Shown: piece by piece, positions 43,707 through 52,380 of the stretch | How the letters are laid out: every line of letters begins with the position of its first letter | How positions within the stretch are numbered: position 1 is the first letter of the stretch | Origin: Pedobacter insulae | GTDB taxonomy: Bacteria; Bacteroidota; Bacteroidia; Sphingobacteriales; Sphingobacteriaceae | Assembly: GCF_900113525.1 (NCBI RefSeq) | Contig: NZ_FOPP01000001.1 | Coordinates: 62,001 to 126,000 of the forward strand | Direction: 5' to 3' | Length of the DNA: 64,000 nucleotides | Made by a program: the position numbers and the translations under genes | Notes under the pieces: model-generated | Databases searched by the model: none | Seen by the model: only the letters and a program-made list of their open reading frames with translations | What the model was told of the DNA's origin: nothing

Positions 43707-44564
43707 TTACGCTCCCTCTACATAAATATGCTGGGTAAAGGGCGGAATAACGCCTTGTTGTTGTGCCATGCTGAATAATTTGTCGATGGCTGCTCTGCCA
43801 TCCTTACCCAGGTTTACAGTGTGCTGGTTAACATATAATTCGATATGCTTGTACATAACCTCTTCACTCATGGCCTGCGCGTGTTTACGGATAAAGTCAA
43901 TTCCGGATCCCGGATTTGCGAAGGCGTATTCCACCGATTTTCTAATTAATCGATCTACCTTTTGCTGTATAGCAAGATCGATTTTTCGATTAATAACTAT
44001 TCCGCCCAAGGGAATAGCACAACCCGTTAATTGCTCCCAATAATCTCCAAGGTCTAAAATTTTAGCCAGGCCTTTTTCTTGATAGGTAAATCTATTTTCG
44101 TGTATAATTAAACCAACATCGATCTGATCATTTAGCAAAGCATACTCGATCTCACTAAATACCATTTCAGTTTTATCATGGAGCTGTGGGTAAGCAATGC
44201 TCAATAAAAAATTGGCAGTTGTGTATTTGCCGGGAATTCCGGCTCTTAGCTGGCAGCTTGCGGCCGACAATTGGCTTTTAAACTTTGCCAGGTTTTCCTG
44301 TTTGCAGATTAACAGCGGACCCACACCAAAACCTAGCGCACTACCTGCGTTTAGCAGTGCATATTGATCTACTACATGAGCAAATGCATTAAAACTAAGT
44401 TTGGTAATCGCTAATTCGCCCCGCATGGCTTTTTGGTTTAGCGTTTCTACATCATGATACGAAACGTCAAATGTTAAGCCTTCCGTGTCAATCTTATGGT
44501 GTATGAGTGCGTCAAAAATAAAGGTATCGTTCGGACAAGGGGAAAAACCTAAAGTAAGCTTCAT
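43707..44564 (-). CDS. mqnD: 1,4-dihydroxy-6-naphthoate synthase
   Basis: A 285-residue enzyme of the futalosine route to menaquinone; it converts cyclic dehypoxanthine futalosine to dihydroxynaphthoate. Blocks: LTLGFSPCPNDTFIFDALIH, VSYHDVETLNQKAMRGELAI, TKLSFNAFAHV, LNAGSALGFGVGPLLI and a C-terminal HIELYVNQHTVNLGKDGRAA. It overlaps mqnB by 4 bp (ATGA). Together they indicate that this organism makes menaquinone by the futalosine pathway. Confidence 0.93.
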   Translation of the reverse strand: MKLTLGFSPCPNDTFIFDALIHHKIDTEGLTFDVSYHDVETLNQKAMRGELAITKLSFNAFAHVVDQYALLNAGSALGFGVGPLLICKQENLAKFKSQLSAASCQLRAGIPGKYTTANFLLSIAYPQLHDKTEMVFSEIEYALLNDQIDVGLIIHENRFTYQEKGLAKILDLGDYWEQLTGCAIPLGGIVINRKIDLAIQQKVDRLIRKSVEYAFANPGSGIDFIRKHAQAMSEEVMYKHIELYVNQHTVNLGKDGRAAIDKLFSMAQQQGVIPPFTQHIYVEGA

Positions 44565-45214
44565 TGTGCAAAATTAATATAATTGATTAACCATTCGTTT
44601 AAATTTTTTATGGCTAGTCCAATTTTCCAGGCTTCTTTATTTCTTTGTTCTACATAATTGGAAATACTTCGAACCTGTAAAACAGGGATGTTCATTTGCT
44701 GGCAAGCGTAAAATACTGCCGCACCTTCCATGCTTTCTGTCTGCACAGCGTGTTTTTGAAGCAAGTTGTGAATGGTTCGGATATTACCGTGGACGGTATT
44801 CACCGTAATTCCACTTACTGCCGGCAACTTTTTAATCAGCTCGATATTTGAGGTAAAACCAGAAGTAAAAGAACATTTGCCAAAACCAAGATCCTCTAGA
44901 TTAAGGAAGCTTTCCCCATCTTCTGCACCCAGCTCCGAGAAAGTATCCGTCCTAATGTTTACCAGGCTTGCCAATGCAATATTTTTGTCGAAGCTTCCCG
45001 CAATCCCGACATTTAACACTAAACTATAATCGTTACTTAAGTGTTTCCCTAACGCAAAAGCAGTAGCTGTCATCCCCACGCCGGTAATAATAACGTCAAA
45101 TAAAGTGCCTTGAACAAAATTTCCTTTTGCCCATTTAAAGTAGTCGAAAGTTTCGGCCAATTCCTCATATGTTGCCGCTACAATCAGGGTTTTTTCACGC
45201 ATTGGTTCTTCCAT
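44561..45214 (-). CDS. mqnB: Futalosine hydrolase
   Basis: A 217-residue nucleosidase of the MTA/SAH family that releases hypoxanthine from futalosine. Blocks: LIVAATYEELAETFDYF, FDVIITGVGMTATAFALGKH, LVLNVGIAGSFDKNIALAS, FSELGAEDGE and ESMEGAAVFYACQQMNIPVL (purine-binding E-S-M-E-G-A). The frame starts MEEPMREKTLIV; a start four codons later (ATG 45202) is also possible. Linked to mqnD by a 4-bp overlap. Confidence 0.9.
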   Translation of the reverse strand: MEEPMREKTLIVAATYEELAETFDYFKWAKGNFVQGTLFDVIITGVGMTATAFALGKHLSNDYSLVLNVGIAGSFDKNIALASLVNIRTDTFSELGAEDGESFLNLEDLGFGKCSFTSGFTSNIELIKKLPAVSGITVNTVHGNIRTIHNLLQKHAVQTESMEGAAVFYACQQMNIPVLQVRSISNYVEQRNKEAWKIGLAIKNLNEWLINYINFAQ

Positions 45215-45296
45215 TTCGCAAGCAATTTAACAAATAACCAATTAAAACACTCAACCAATTAATGCAATTAACCAGGTAACCAAATTAAACATTCCG

Positions 45297-45304
45297 TATA
45301 TTTG
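45297..45304 (+). promoter_or_regulatory. -7 promoter box (TATATTTG) for queD-folE
   Basis: TATATTTG ends 17 bp before the queD ATG and fits the Bacteroidota consensus. Confidence 0.5.
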
Positions 45305-45321
45305 TTTTTTATTTTTAAACA

Positions 45322-45732
45322 ATGATTTATATCACACGTCGCGAGAGCTTTAATGCTGCGCATAAATTATCCAGAAGTGATTGGAGCCAAGATAAGAATA
45401 CCGAAGTTTATGGCAAGTGCGCCAACCCTAACTGGCATGGGCATAACTATCAGTTATATGTAACTGTAAAGGGAGAAGTAAACCCGGAAACGGGGTTTTT
45501 AGTAGATTTGAAATGGCTAAAGCACTTGATCAATGTTCATGTGATCGATCAGGTTGATCATCGGAATTTAAACCTGGATGTAGATTTTATGAAAGGAATT
45601 CTGGCCTCTACTGAAAATTTGGCGATCGCCATCTGGAATATCTTAAGTCCTTATATAAATGAAAGTGGCGCACAATTACATTGTATAAAAATTTACGAAA
45701 CGGAGAATAACTTTGTAGAGTACTTTGGTTAA
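45322..45732 (+). CDS. queD: 6-carboxytetrahydropterin synthase / 6-pyruvoyltetrahydropterin synthase-like
   Basis: A 136-residue T-fold protein. RRESFNAAHKL carries the first zinc histidine, CANPNWHGHNYQLYVTVKGE has the catalytic cysteine (C-x-x-x-H-G-H) and two zinc histidines, and LDVDFMKG, STENLAIAIWNIL and IYETENNFVEYFG finish the fold. QueD makes the carboxypterin intermediate of queuosine from dihydroneopterin triphosphate, the product of FolE encoded 15 bp downstream. The pair is a natural substrate-product link; an archaeal-type PTPS role is a less likely alternative. Confidence 0.9.
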   Translation: MIYITRRESFNAAHKLSRSDWSQDKNTEVYGKCANPNWHGHNYQLYVTVKGEVNPETGFLVDLKWLKHLINVHVIDQVDHRNLNLDVDFMKGILASTENLAIAIWNILSPYINESGAQLHCIKIYETENNFVEYFG

Positions 45733-45747
45733 AATATAAAATTATCC

Positions 45748-46383
45748 ATGAAGAACGATAAATACGATCACGACGACGAAGTTTTGGGCTACCAAAAGAT
45801 AGACCGCTATGATGATGAGAAGATCTCATCGGTTGCTCATCACTATAGAGACATTTTAGGCAAACTTGGCGAAAACCCAGAACGTGAAGGCTTACTTAAA
45901 ACTCCAGAACGGGTGGCTAAGGCTCTCCAATATCTTACACATGGTTATGACATCCGTCCGGATGAAATTCTTCGTTCTGCTATGTTTAAAGAAGATTATA
46001 GTCAGATGGTGGTGGTTAAAGACATCGAGGTTTTCTCTATGTGCGAGCATCATATGCTACCTTTTTTTGGTAAAGCACACATTGCTTATATTCCAAATGG
46101 ACATATAGTTGGGCTGAGCAAAATACCCCGTGTTGTGGATGCATTTGCACGAAGGTTACAAGTTCAGGAACGGTTAACAGATGAAATAAGAGATTGTTTA
46201 CAGGATACCTTACTGCCAGCAGGTGTGGCGGTGGTTGTTGAATGTAAACATTTATGCATGGCTATGAGGGGTGTACAAAAGCAGAACTCTGTAACAACTA
46301 CCTCGGCGTTTACCGGTGAGTTTTTAAAAAATGATAAAACCAGGGCCGAGTTTTTGAGGTTGATAACGGCAGATTTGCATTAG
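45748..46383 (+). CDS. folE: GTP cyclohydrolase I
   Basis: A 211-residue enzyme that opens GTP to dihydroneopterin triphosphate, feeding folate and queuosine. Blocks: [20 protein letters not shown], the zinc site [20 protein letters not shown] (cysteine and histidines ~99-102), [24 protein letters not shown]-type turn here as [20 protein letters not shown] (second zinc cysteine). The N-terminal 30 residues are charged and variable. Standard length. Confidence 0.95.
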   Translation: MKNDKYDHDDEVLGYQKIDRYDDEKISSVAHHYRDILGKLGENPEREGLLKTPERVAKALQYLTHGYDIRPDEILRSAMFKEDYSQMVVVKDIEVFSMCEHHMLPFFGKAHIAYIPNGHIVGLSKIPRVVDAFARRLQVQERLTDEIRDCLQDTLLPAGVAVVVECKHLCMAMRGVQKQNSVTTTSAFTGEFLKNDKTRAEFLRLITADLH

Positions 46384-46407
46384 GGAGCCCGGTTATTGCG
46401 GGGCTTC

Positions 46408-46484
46408 CGTCATTGCGAGAACTCCCGTCATTGCGAGGCACGAAGCAATCTCATGACTAGATTGCTTCGTACCTCGCAATGACG
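46408..46484. repeat. Family A palindromic repeat downstream of folE
   Basis: A partial unit (46408-46420), a full unit from 46426 (CGTCATTGCGAGGCACGAAG, CAATCTC) and an inverted full unit (46460-46484) separated by a short spacer. Confidence 0.85.
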
Positions 46485-46500
46485 GGTACAACGATTAAAA

Positions 46501-46648
46501 TTAACCCAAAAAACCAAAGAACGAACAGCGAACAAACCGACCTAACAAACAATTAACAACTCAACACCTAAAACCAAACACCTAAAACCAGACACCCAAA
46601 CAACCAAAAATCCAAATAACGAACAACCAACAACGAATAACCAACAAT
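46501..46648 (+). other. A/C-rich, nearly G- and T-poor leader before fabD
   Basis: About 150 bp made largely of AAC, CCA and ACC words (for example AACCAACAACGAATAACCAA), with imperfect tandem copies of CACCTAAAACCA. It would be an unstructured plus-strand leader of the fabD mRNA. No -7 box or ribosome site stands out. Confidence 0.5.
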
Positions 46649-47524
46649 ATGAAAGCATATATATTTCCAGGGCAAGGCGCTCAATTTTCAGGGATGGGCA
46701 AAGATCTTTATGAAAACCCATTAGCAAAAGATTTATTTGAAAAGGCAAATGAGATTATCGGTTTCCGAATTAGCGATATCATGTTTGGCGGTACGGATGA
46801 AGAACTTAAACAAACCAAAGTAACACAACCGGCTATATTTTTGCATTCTGTTATCTTAGCCAAAACGTTGGGAGAAGGTTTTAAGCCTGAAATGGTTGCC
46901 GGACACTCTTTGGGAGAGTTTTCAGCATTAGTGGCTGCCAACGCATTGAGTTTTGAAGATGGTTTAAAATTAGTTATCGCGAGAGCAAATGCGATGCAAA
47001 AGGCCTGTGAACTTCAGCCTTCTACCATGGCGGCGATTTTAGGCCTTGCTGATGAAGTTGTGGAAGAAGTTTGTGCGAGTATCAATGAAGTCGTAGTCCC
47101 AGCTAATTACAATTGTCCGGGCCAACTGGTTATCTCTGGCAGCATAGAAGGAATTGATATCGCCTGTGAAAAATTAACCGCTGCGGGTGCCAAAAGAGCA
47201 CTAAAACTAAATGTTGGAGGAGCATTTCATTCCCCTTTGATGGAGCCTGCTAAAGTAGAATTACAGGACGCCATAGAAAAAACCACCATTTTAGTACCTG
47301 TTTGCCCAATTTATCAAAATGTAAATGCGGCCCCTACAACAGATCCGGCTACTATTAAGCAAAATTTAATTGCCCAATTAACCGGTGCAGTGAGGTGGAC
47401 ACAAACATCCACTAACATGATCGCAGACGGTGCTACAGATTTTGTGGAAGTTGGGCCTGGAAATGTATTACAGGGTTTAGTGAAGAAAGTGAGCAGAGAG
47501 GTGCAAACAAGTAGCGCGACTTAA
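46649..47524 (+). CDS. fabD: Malonyl-CoA:ACP transacylase
   Basis: A 291-residue enzyme that loads malonyl groups on acyl carrier protein for fatty acid synthesis. Blocks: AYIFPGQGAQFSGMGKDLYE, TQPAIFLHSVIL, the nucleophile AGHSLGEFSALVAANAL (serine in G-H-S-L-G, ~91), GAKRALKLNVGGAFHSPLME (catalytic histidine) and FVEVGPGNVLQGLVKK. Length is normal. Other fab genes are not adjacent. Confidence 0.95.
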   Translation: MKAYIFPGQGAQFSGMGKDLYENPLAKDLFEKANEIIGFRISDIMFGGTDEELKQTKVTQPAIFLHSVILAKTLGEGFKPEMVAGHSLGEFSALVAANALSFEDGLKLVIARANAMQKACELQPSTMAAILGLADEVVEEVCASINEVVVPANYNCPGQLVISGSIEGIDIACEKLTAAGAKRALKLNVGGAFHSPLMEPAKVELQDAIEKTTILVPVCPIYQNVNAAPTTDPATIKQNLIAQLTGAVRWTQTSTNMIADGATDFVEVGPGNVLQGLVKKVSREVQTSSAT

Positions 47525-47536
47525 AATTCATTAATT

Positions 47537-50500
47537 GTGAGTATAGGAGGTAAAATCAGGTTTTTGTTATTGATTTTTGGCATTTGCTGTATCATTACAG
47601 CATTGTCTCTAGATCATGCAATAACCAGAGCAGATCTTCTAACGCATGAAGCCAATCAATTACAAGAAAAACTCGCTTCGAAAGAGAGGACTGTCCAAAG
47701 TTTTCTGGCTGATCCTGCCCAACGCAATGCCGCTAAAAACTTTAACAAAAATGGGAATGATGCGCTAAAGTTTATAGATACCTATCGGGATCTTGGCATC
47801 AATATTTTAGTTTTCAAAGATAATGTACTCCAGTTCTGGAGTTCCTCTAAAGTATTGCCAGTTTTAAGCAGGATTAAAGAGGGTTCTTCTTTTTATGGGG
47901 CAAAAAACGGTTATTATGAACTTATCAAAAAAACGGAAGACCATTACACATTCCTTTTTGTCATCAGTTTAAAGACACAGTTTGTAATTGAGAACCAATA
48001 CTTAAAGAACCAAATCGTACCCGAGCTATTTTCCAATAATAGCTTAGACCTGGCGGGATTTACAGATAAAGATACCAGGAATATTTTTAGCATCAATAAG
48101 GATTATTTATTCCAGGTTAAGCTTAAAGATTCTTATACTGGAGGAATTTATACCAACCTTCAATTATGGCTGTGGATTGTTGGCATACTAACCATTTTCT
48201 TATTCGTTAACTCTTATTGCACCTGGCTGGTAAACAAAGGATATGTGTTAACAGGAGTAGTCCTATTAACACTGTTTTTTGCCGCACTTCGGCTTTCTGA
48301 TCTCTATTATGGATGGTTTAACCATCAATTCGACTTGGAGATCTTTAATCCGTCTATCTACGCTCAAAGTGATTTTTTGCCATCATTAGGCGATTTCCTA
48401 TTGAATGTAATTGCGATCACCTGGGTGTCCTTATTCGCTTATACGCATAGAAAGAAATACAGTGTCCCAAATTGGATGGCCAAAAACGAAACCATTGGTA
48501 TAATTTTTCACCTTTTCCTCCTGATTATTTTGGGTGGTATTGGTTTTTTAACAGATGAGGTATTTTTTGGACTGATAGACAACTCGAAAATAAACTTCGA
48601 CATCACCAATATCATCAATCTTAGCTTTATCAGCTTTATCTGCATCATCATCTTATGCTTGGTTTGGTTCAACATTTTCTTAATAGCTAATATATTTATA
48701 GAGCTTAGCAAACTATTCAACGTAACCCATAAGCAAAGGGTAATCTTGTTTGCGGGAAGTTTAGCGGTTTATTTTATTTATAGATTATTAGGTGAATTCA
48801 ACGTTTACTTTTTGGTCTATGCATTGTTTATTTTTATCCTTTGTTGGAACAATTATATTCAACAAAGGAAGTTTTATATTGGAGTTTACGTGCTGCTATT
48901 CTTCTGCATGGCTTTTTTATCCGCTCTGAAGTATGTTAAATATATCGACATTAAAGAGCGTTCAACCAGGGCGGGAATTGCACGAAAATTGATGCTAACC
49001 GACGAGCCAAAAGTAATTAGCTCAATCGCAGGTTTTGAAAATAGAATCTCTGCAGATAGCATGGTTGTCGATTATTTCCAGCACCCTGAAAAAACACAAT
49101 CTTTACAGATCCACAACTATATCAATAAAAGTTATCTCGACGGTTATTTGTCGAGGTTCGAATATAAAATATTTGAATATAATCAGGACGGTCTAGCTTT
49201 AAGTAATGAAAATAGCATACCTTTAGGCAAGTACAGGGAATTGGTGCGCAGTGGCTCCATTAAGATCGAGAACTCAGACTATTTCTATCGAATCAATGAT
49301 ACTTTCGGGTTCCAAAAGTATTTTGGGATAATCCCCATTTCACATAGTGAAAATCTGATTGGTTTTATGGTGATCGAACTAACCTCACAATCTTATGACA
49401 TCAATAGCCATTTCCCAGAATTGTTAATAGATGGGAAGTTAAAAAGTGATGAAGATTATAGCCTTTACTCTTTCGCGTTCTATAAAAATCATAAGCTCTA
49501 TGGTCAATCTGGCAAGTACACCTACGAAACCGTTACCACGAGATTTGAAGGTGTTCGGGATAAGGTTATTTTTTTGAATGAGCATAATCCCGATTATAAC
49601 TTCGCTATTTATAAACAAAATACGTCGAAGGTTATCGTAATCAGTAAGGAAAGAATGTCCTATACCATTCGGTTGGCAACCTTATCTTTTTTCTTTTTAG
49701 TATTTATTCTATTTAGCGGTATCCTGTATGGCCTATTATGGTTGTTCAACAATATCAATAACCAGAAATCGGGATGGTTCAATGTGAACCGGTACCTGAT
49801 GATCAATGCTAATAAAATTCTGTATAGAACCCGCATTCAGGTAACCATCGTATTAGCGGTGGTTGCTACGTTGCTGATTGTCGGGTGGACAACTTTTTTT
49901 TATATCAAAAACGAGTATATGGGTCAGCAGGAAGATGAGATTAGAGAAAAAATCAGGAAAGTCCAGTTAGCTTACGAAAAGGAAATATTAACCCATGGTT
50001 TACGCAATGACGAGGAGGCGAGCTTTAAATTTAACCAGTTTGCAGATGTTAATGCGGCCTACTTGAACCTTTACGACGCCGAAGGAGACATTTACCTTAC
50101 ATCGCTACCAAAAATGTACGAGTATGGTATTTTAGGGCCAAAAATGGGGGCTAAGGCCATTACCACCATGCGTACTAACCTGAAATCAGAGTTTATCAAT
50201 ACTGGTGAAAAAATTGGCACCTTCACCTATGCCGCAGGATATGCACCCATTCGCAATGCGCAAAATCAGACAATCGCTTACATTGGCCTCCCTTACTATA
50301 GTAATGAATCTGATTATCAGGAAAAAATAGGCTTATTTATCAATACACTGATCAATATTTATGCGCTGGTATTCGTGTTAATCGGCGTTTTAGCAGTGTT
50401 CTTAGCTGACCAGATAACGCATCCTTTAACTTTCATTCAGGAGAGTTTTAAAAAAACCAAGCTCGGACAAACCAATCAGCCTATTGTATGGCATAGACAG

Positions 50501-51265
50501 GATGAAATTGGTTCCATGATCAAAGAATATAATAAAATGTTGACAGCCCTGGAAATGAGTGCGGTTAAATTGGCCCGATCAGAACGTGAAAGTGCTTGGC
50601 GTGAAATGGCTAAACAAGTTGCCCATGAGATTAAGAATCCGCTAACACCACTCAAATTGGGCGTTCAATTGTTAGAGAAATCATGGAGGGAGAAGGATCC
50701 TAACTTCGAAAAGAAATTTGCCAGTTTTAACAAGTCTTTTATCGAGCAAATCGACAGTTTAGCAACCATCGCTTCTGAATTTTCTAACTTTGCGAAGATG
50801 CCAGATACGAAGTTGGAAAATCTCAGACTAATTCCAATCATAGAACAAGCTATCCGTGTTTTTAACTCCATCGACAACGTTGAAATTAGCATGACTAATC
50901 AGGTAAAGGAAGATTTATTGGTGCTGGGGGATAAAGACCAGTTGTTAAGGACTTTCAATAATTTGTTGAAAAATGCAATTGAAGCTGCCGAGGGTAAAGA
51001 AAAAGGAGTGATTAGAATAAAAGTAATCAATGATCAGAAATTTGCGTTTGTTGAGGTCGAAGACAATGGAAAAGGTATTGAGGAAAACCTGCAGAATAAG
51101 ATCTTTGTACCTAATTTTACAACAAAATCTTCTGGAACTGGTTTGGGTTTAGCTTTTGTGAAACAGGCTATTGAAAATGCGGGGGGTACTATTCATTTTG
51201 TTTCAGTTCCAAACGCCGGAACTACATTTTATTTGAGCTTCCCATTAGCGGGAGATCTTATTTAA
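47537..51265 (+). CDS. Very large membrane sensor histidine kinase (NtrY-like)
   Basis: A 1242-residue kinase starting at a GTG 12 bp after fabD. Layout: an N-terminal helix (~7-25) and extracellular stretch, a cluster of about seven to eight helices (~205-460), a second periplasmic region (~465-720), helices near 710-730 and 775-800, another sensor region, a helix near 945, HAMP (~960-1010), HisKA with KQVAHEIKNPLTPLKLGVQL (His1030) and HATPase with NNLLKNAIEAAEG, VEDNGKGIEENL (~1174) and GTGLGLAFVKQAIENAGG. The kinase core is like NtrY. No response regulator gene is adjacent. The signal is unknown. Confidence 0.9.
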   Translation: MSIGGKIRFLLLIFGICCIITALSLDHAITRADLLTHEANQLQEKLASKERTVQSFLADPAQRNAAKNFNKNGNDALKFIDTYRDLGINILVFKDNVLQFWSSSKVLPVLSRIKEGSSFYGAKNGYYELIKKTEDHYTFLFVISLKTQFVIENQYLKNQIVPELFSNNSLDLAGFTDKDTRNIFSINKDYLFQVKLKDSYTGGIYTNLQLWLWIVGILTIFLFVNSYCTWLVNKGYVLTGVVLLTLFFAALRLSDLYYGWFNHQFDLEIFNPSIYAQSDFLPSLGDFLLNVIAITWVSLFAYTHRKKYSVPNWMAKNETIGIIFHLFLLIILGGIGFLTDEVFFGLIDNSKINFDITNIINLSFISFICIIILCLVWFNIFLIANIFIELSKLFNVTHKQRVILFAGSLAVYFIYRLLGEFNVYFLVYALFIFILCWNNYIQQRKFYIGVYVLLFFCMAFLSALKYVKYIDIKERSTRAGIARKLMLTDEPKVISSIAGFENRISADSMVVDYFQHPEKTQSLQIHNYINKSYLDGYLSRFEYKIFEYNQDGLALSNENSIPLGKYRELVRSGSIKIENSDYFYRINDTFGFQKYFGIIPISHSENLIGFMVIELTSQSYDINSHFPELLIDGKLKSDEDYSLYSFAFYKNHKLYGQSGKYTYETVTTRFEGVRDKVIFLNEHNPDYNFAIYKQNTSKVIVISKERMSYTIRLATLSFFFLVFILFSGILYGLLWLFNNINNQKSGWFNVNRYLMINANKILYRTRIQVTIVLAVVATLLIVGWTTFFYIKNEYMGQQEDEIREKIRKVQLAYEKEILTHGLRNDEEASFKFNQFADVNAAYLNLYDAEGDIYLTSLPKMYEYGILGPKMGAKAITTMRTNLKSEFINTGEKIGTFTYAAGYAPIRNAQNQTIAYIGLPYYSNESDYQEKIGLFINTLINIYALVFVLIGVLAVFLADQITHPLTFIQESFKKTKLGQTNQPIVWHRQDEIGSMIKEYNKMLTALEMSAVKLARSERESAWREMAKQVAHEIKNPLTPLKLGVQLLEKSWREKDPNFEKKFASFNKSFIEQIDSLATIASEFSNFAKMPDTKLENLRLIPIIEQAIRVFNSIDNVEISMTNQVKEDLLVLGDKDQLLRTFNNLLKNAIEAAEGKEKGVIRIKVINDQKFAFVEVEDNGKGIEENLQNKIFVPNFTTKSSGTGLGLAFVKQAIENAGGTIHFVSVPNAGTTFYLSFPLAGDLI

Positions 51266-52163
51266 GCGATATCTGGGCCTTTCCCATCTCAAACCCACCA
51301 GAATAGAGGATGATGAAATAGGTGCCTTTTAGAAATTCTTTGGGATTAGTCCAATCCATGTTATAAGCAGTATCGTCGTTATTGTAAGAAATCTGGATTT
51401 TACTACTGAATTGCATTTGTTGACTATTGGCTTCAAAAAAATCATTGTCATTGGCAATTAGGTTGCCAGCCGGATCAAATACCCTTAGGTAAATGGTTTT
51501 ATAACCTTTTTCAGCTAGGTCATTGGATGCTACTGTGAAGGTAATCTGAAACTTGTTTGCCGTGCTGGCTTTGGTAACCAATACCGCTTTCCCATTGCTT
51601 CTTACTTTGTAAGCAGTGATGTCTATATTGCTTGTTTTTAGGGCTTCTGCAACTCTTACCTTGGCATTTAAATTTTCATTTTGTTTCTCGAGTTCTTCCG
51701 CCTTTTGCGTAATCACTACCGTTTTACTTTTTAAACTATCCCGCTCGGATTTTAAATAGGAGTTTTCCTTTTCTAAACGACCGATTTGATCATTGTAATT
51801 TTTTACAAATTCTTTTAAAGCGGCGATTTGCTTTTGGGCCTCGTCTAAATCACCTTGTGTTAATTTCCCTTTCTGTAAAGCAAGTTTTAAATCTGCAATC
51901 TTATCTCTCGCCAATTGTTGTTCCTCTTGCAGTCTCTCACTAAGTGTTACATTTAAGGAGTTAACCTTATCCAGTTCCGCTTCAATTTTTTCTACTTCAA
52001 GGTTTAGTCGGTCTTTTTCAGTGCTTACTGTTACAAAGCGACTGCTCTGCTGCTTATCTTTAAAATACAAATAGGCATTTATTCCTAAAAGGGCAGCGAT
52101 AACAATGATTAAAAAATAGACTTTGTTTCGATCAACCTTATTTACGGGGTCTTGTTCTTGCAT
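51258..52163 (-). CDS. Membrane-anchored coiled-coil protein
   Basis: A 301-residue protein: short N-terminus, one helix (VYFLIIVIAALLGINAYLYF, ~15-34), then a long coiled coil with heptad E, K, L spacing (~45-175: EVEKIEAELDKVNSLNVTLS, LAEELQ-type repeats) and a C-terminal beta-rich domain (~180-300, including VFDPAGNLIANDN and GTYFIILYSGGFEMGKAQIS). Homologues are often misannotated as ParA-like; no Walker motif is present. It converges on the kinase gene with an 8-bp overlap. Confidence 0.75.
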   Translation of the reverse strand: MQEQDPVNKVDRNKVYFLIIVIAALLGINAYLYFKDKQQSSRFVTVSTEKDRLNLEVEKIEAELDKVNSLNVTLSERLQEEQQLARDKIADLKLALQKGKLTQGDLDEAQKQIAALKEFVKNYNDQIGRLEKENSYLKSERDSLKSKTVVITQKAEELEKQNENLNAKVRVAEALKTSNIDITAYKVRSNGKAVLVTKASTANKFQITFTVASNDLAEKGYKTIYLRVFDPAGNLIANDNDFFEANSQQMQFSSKIQISYNNDDTAYNMDWTNPKEFLKGTYFIILYSGGFEMGKAQISLK

Positions 52164-52380
52164 ATTTTGAATAGTTTTTATTGAGCAAATTTACGCTCAA
52201 TAATACAAATTTAGAAGCTTAATGCGCTATTATTGGAGCGCTAACTTAATATAAAAAACCGATAAGTGTAAAAAATGTCGCACTTTTGTATCAAATTTTT
52301 AAAAACCTCGTTAAATAGTAACGCTCAATCTGATAACAATTGTACGTTTACCAAACACCTTTAAGCTCGTCCATAAAATA

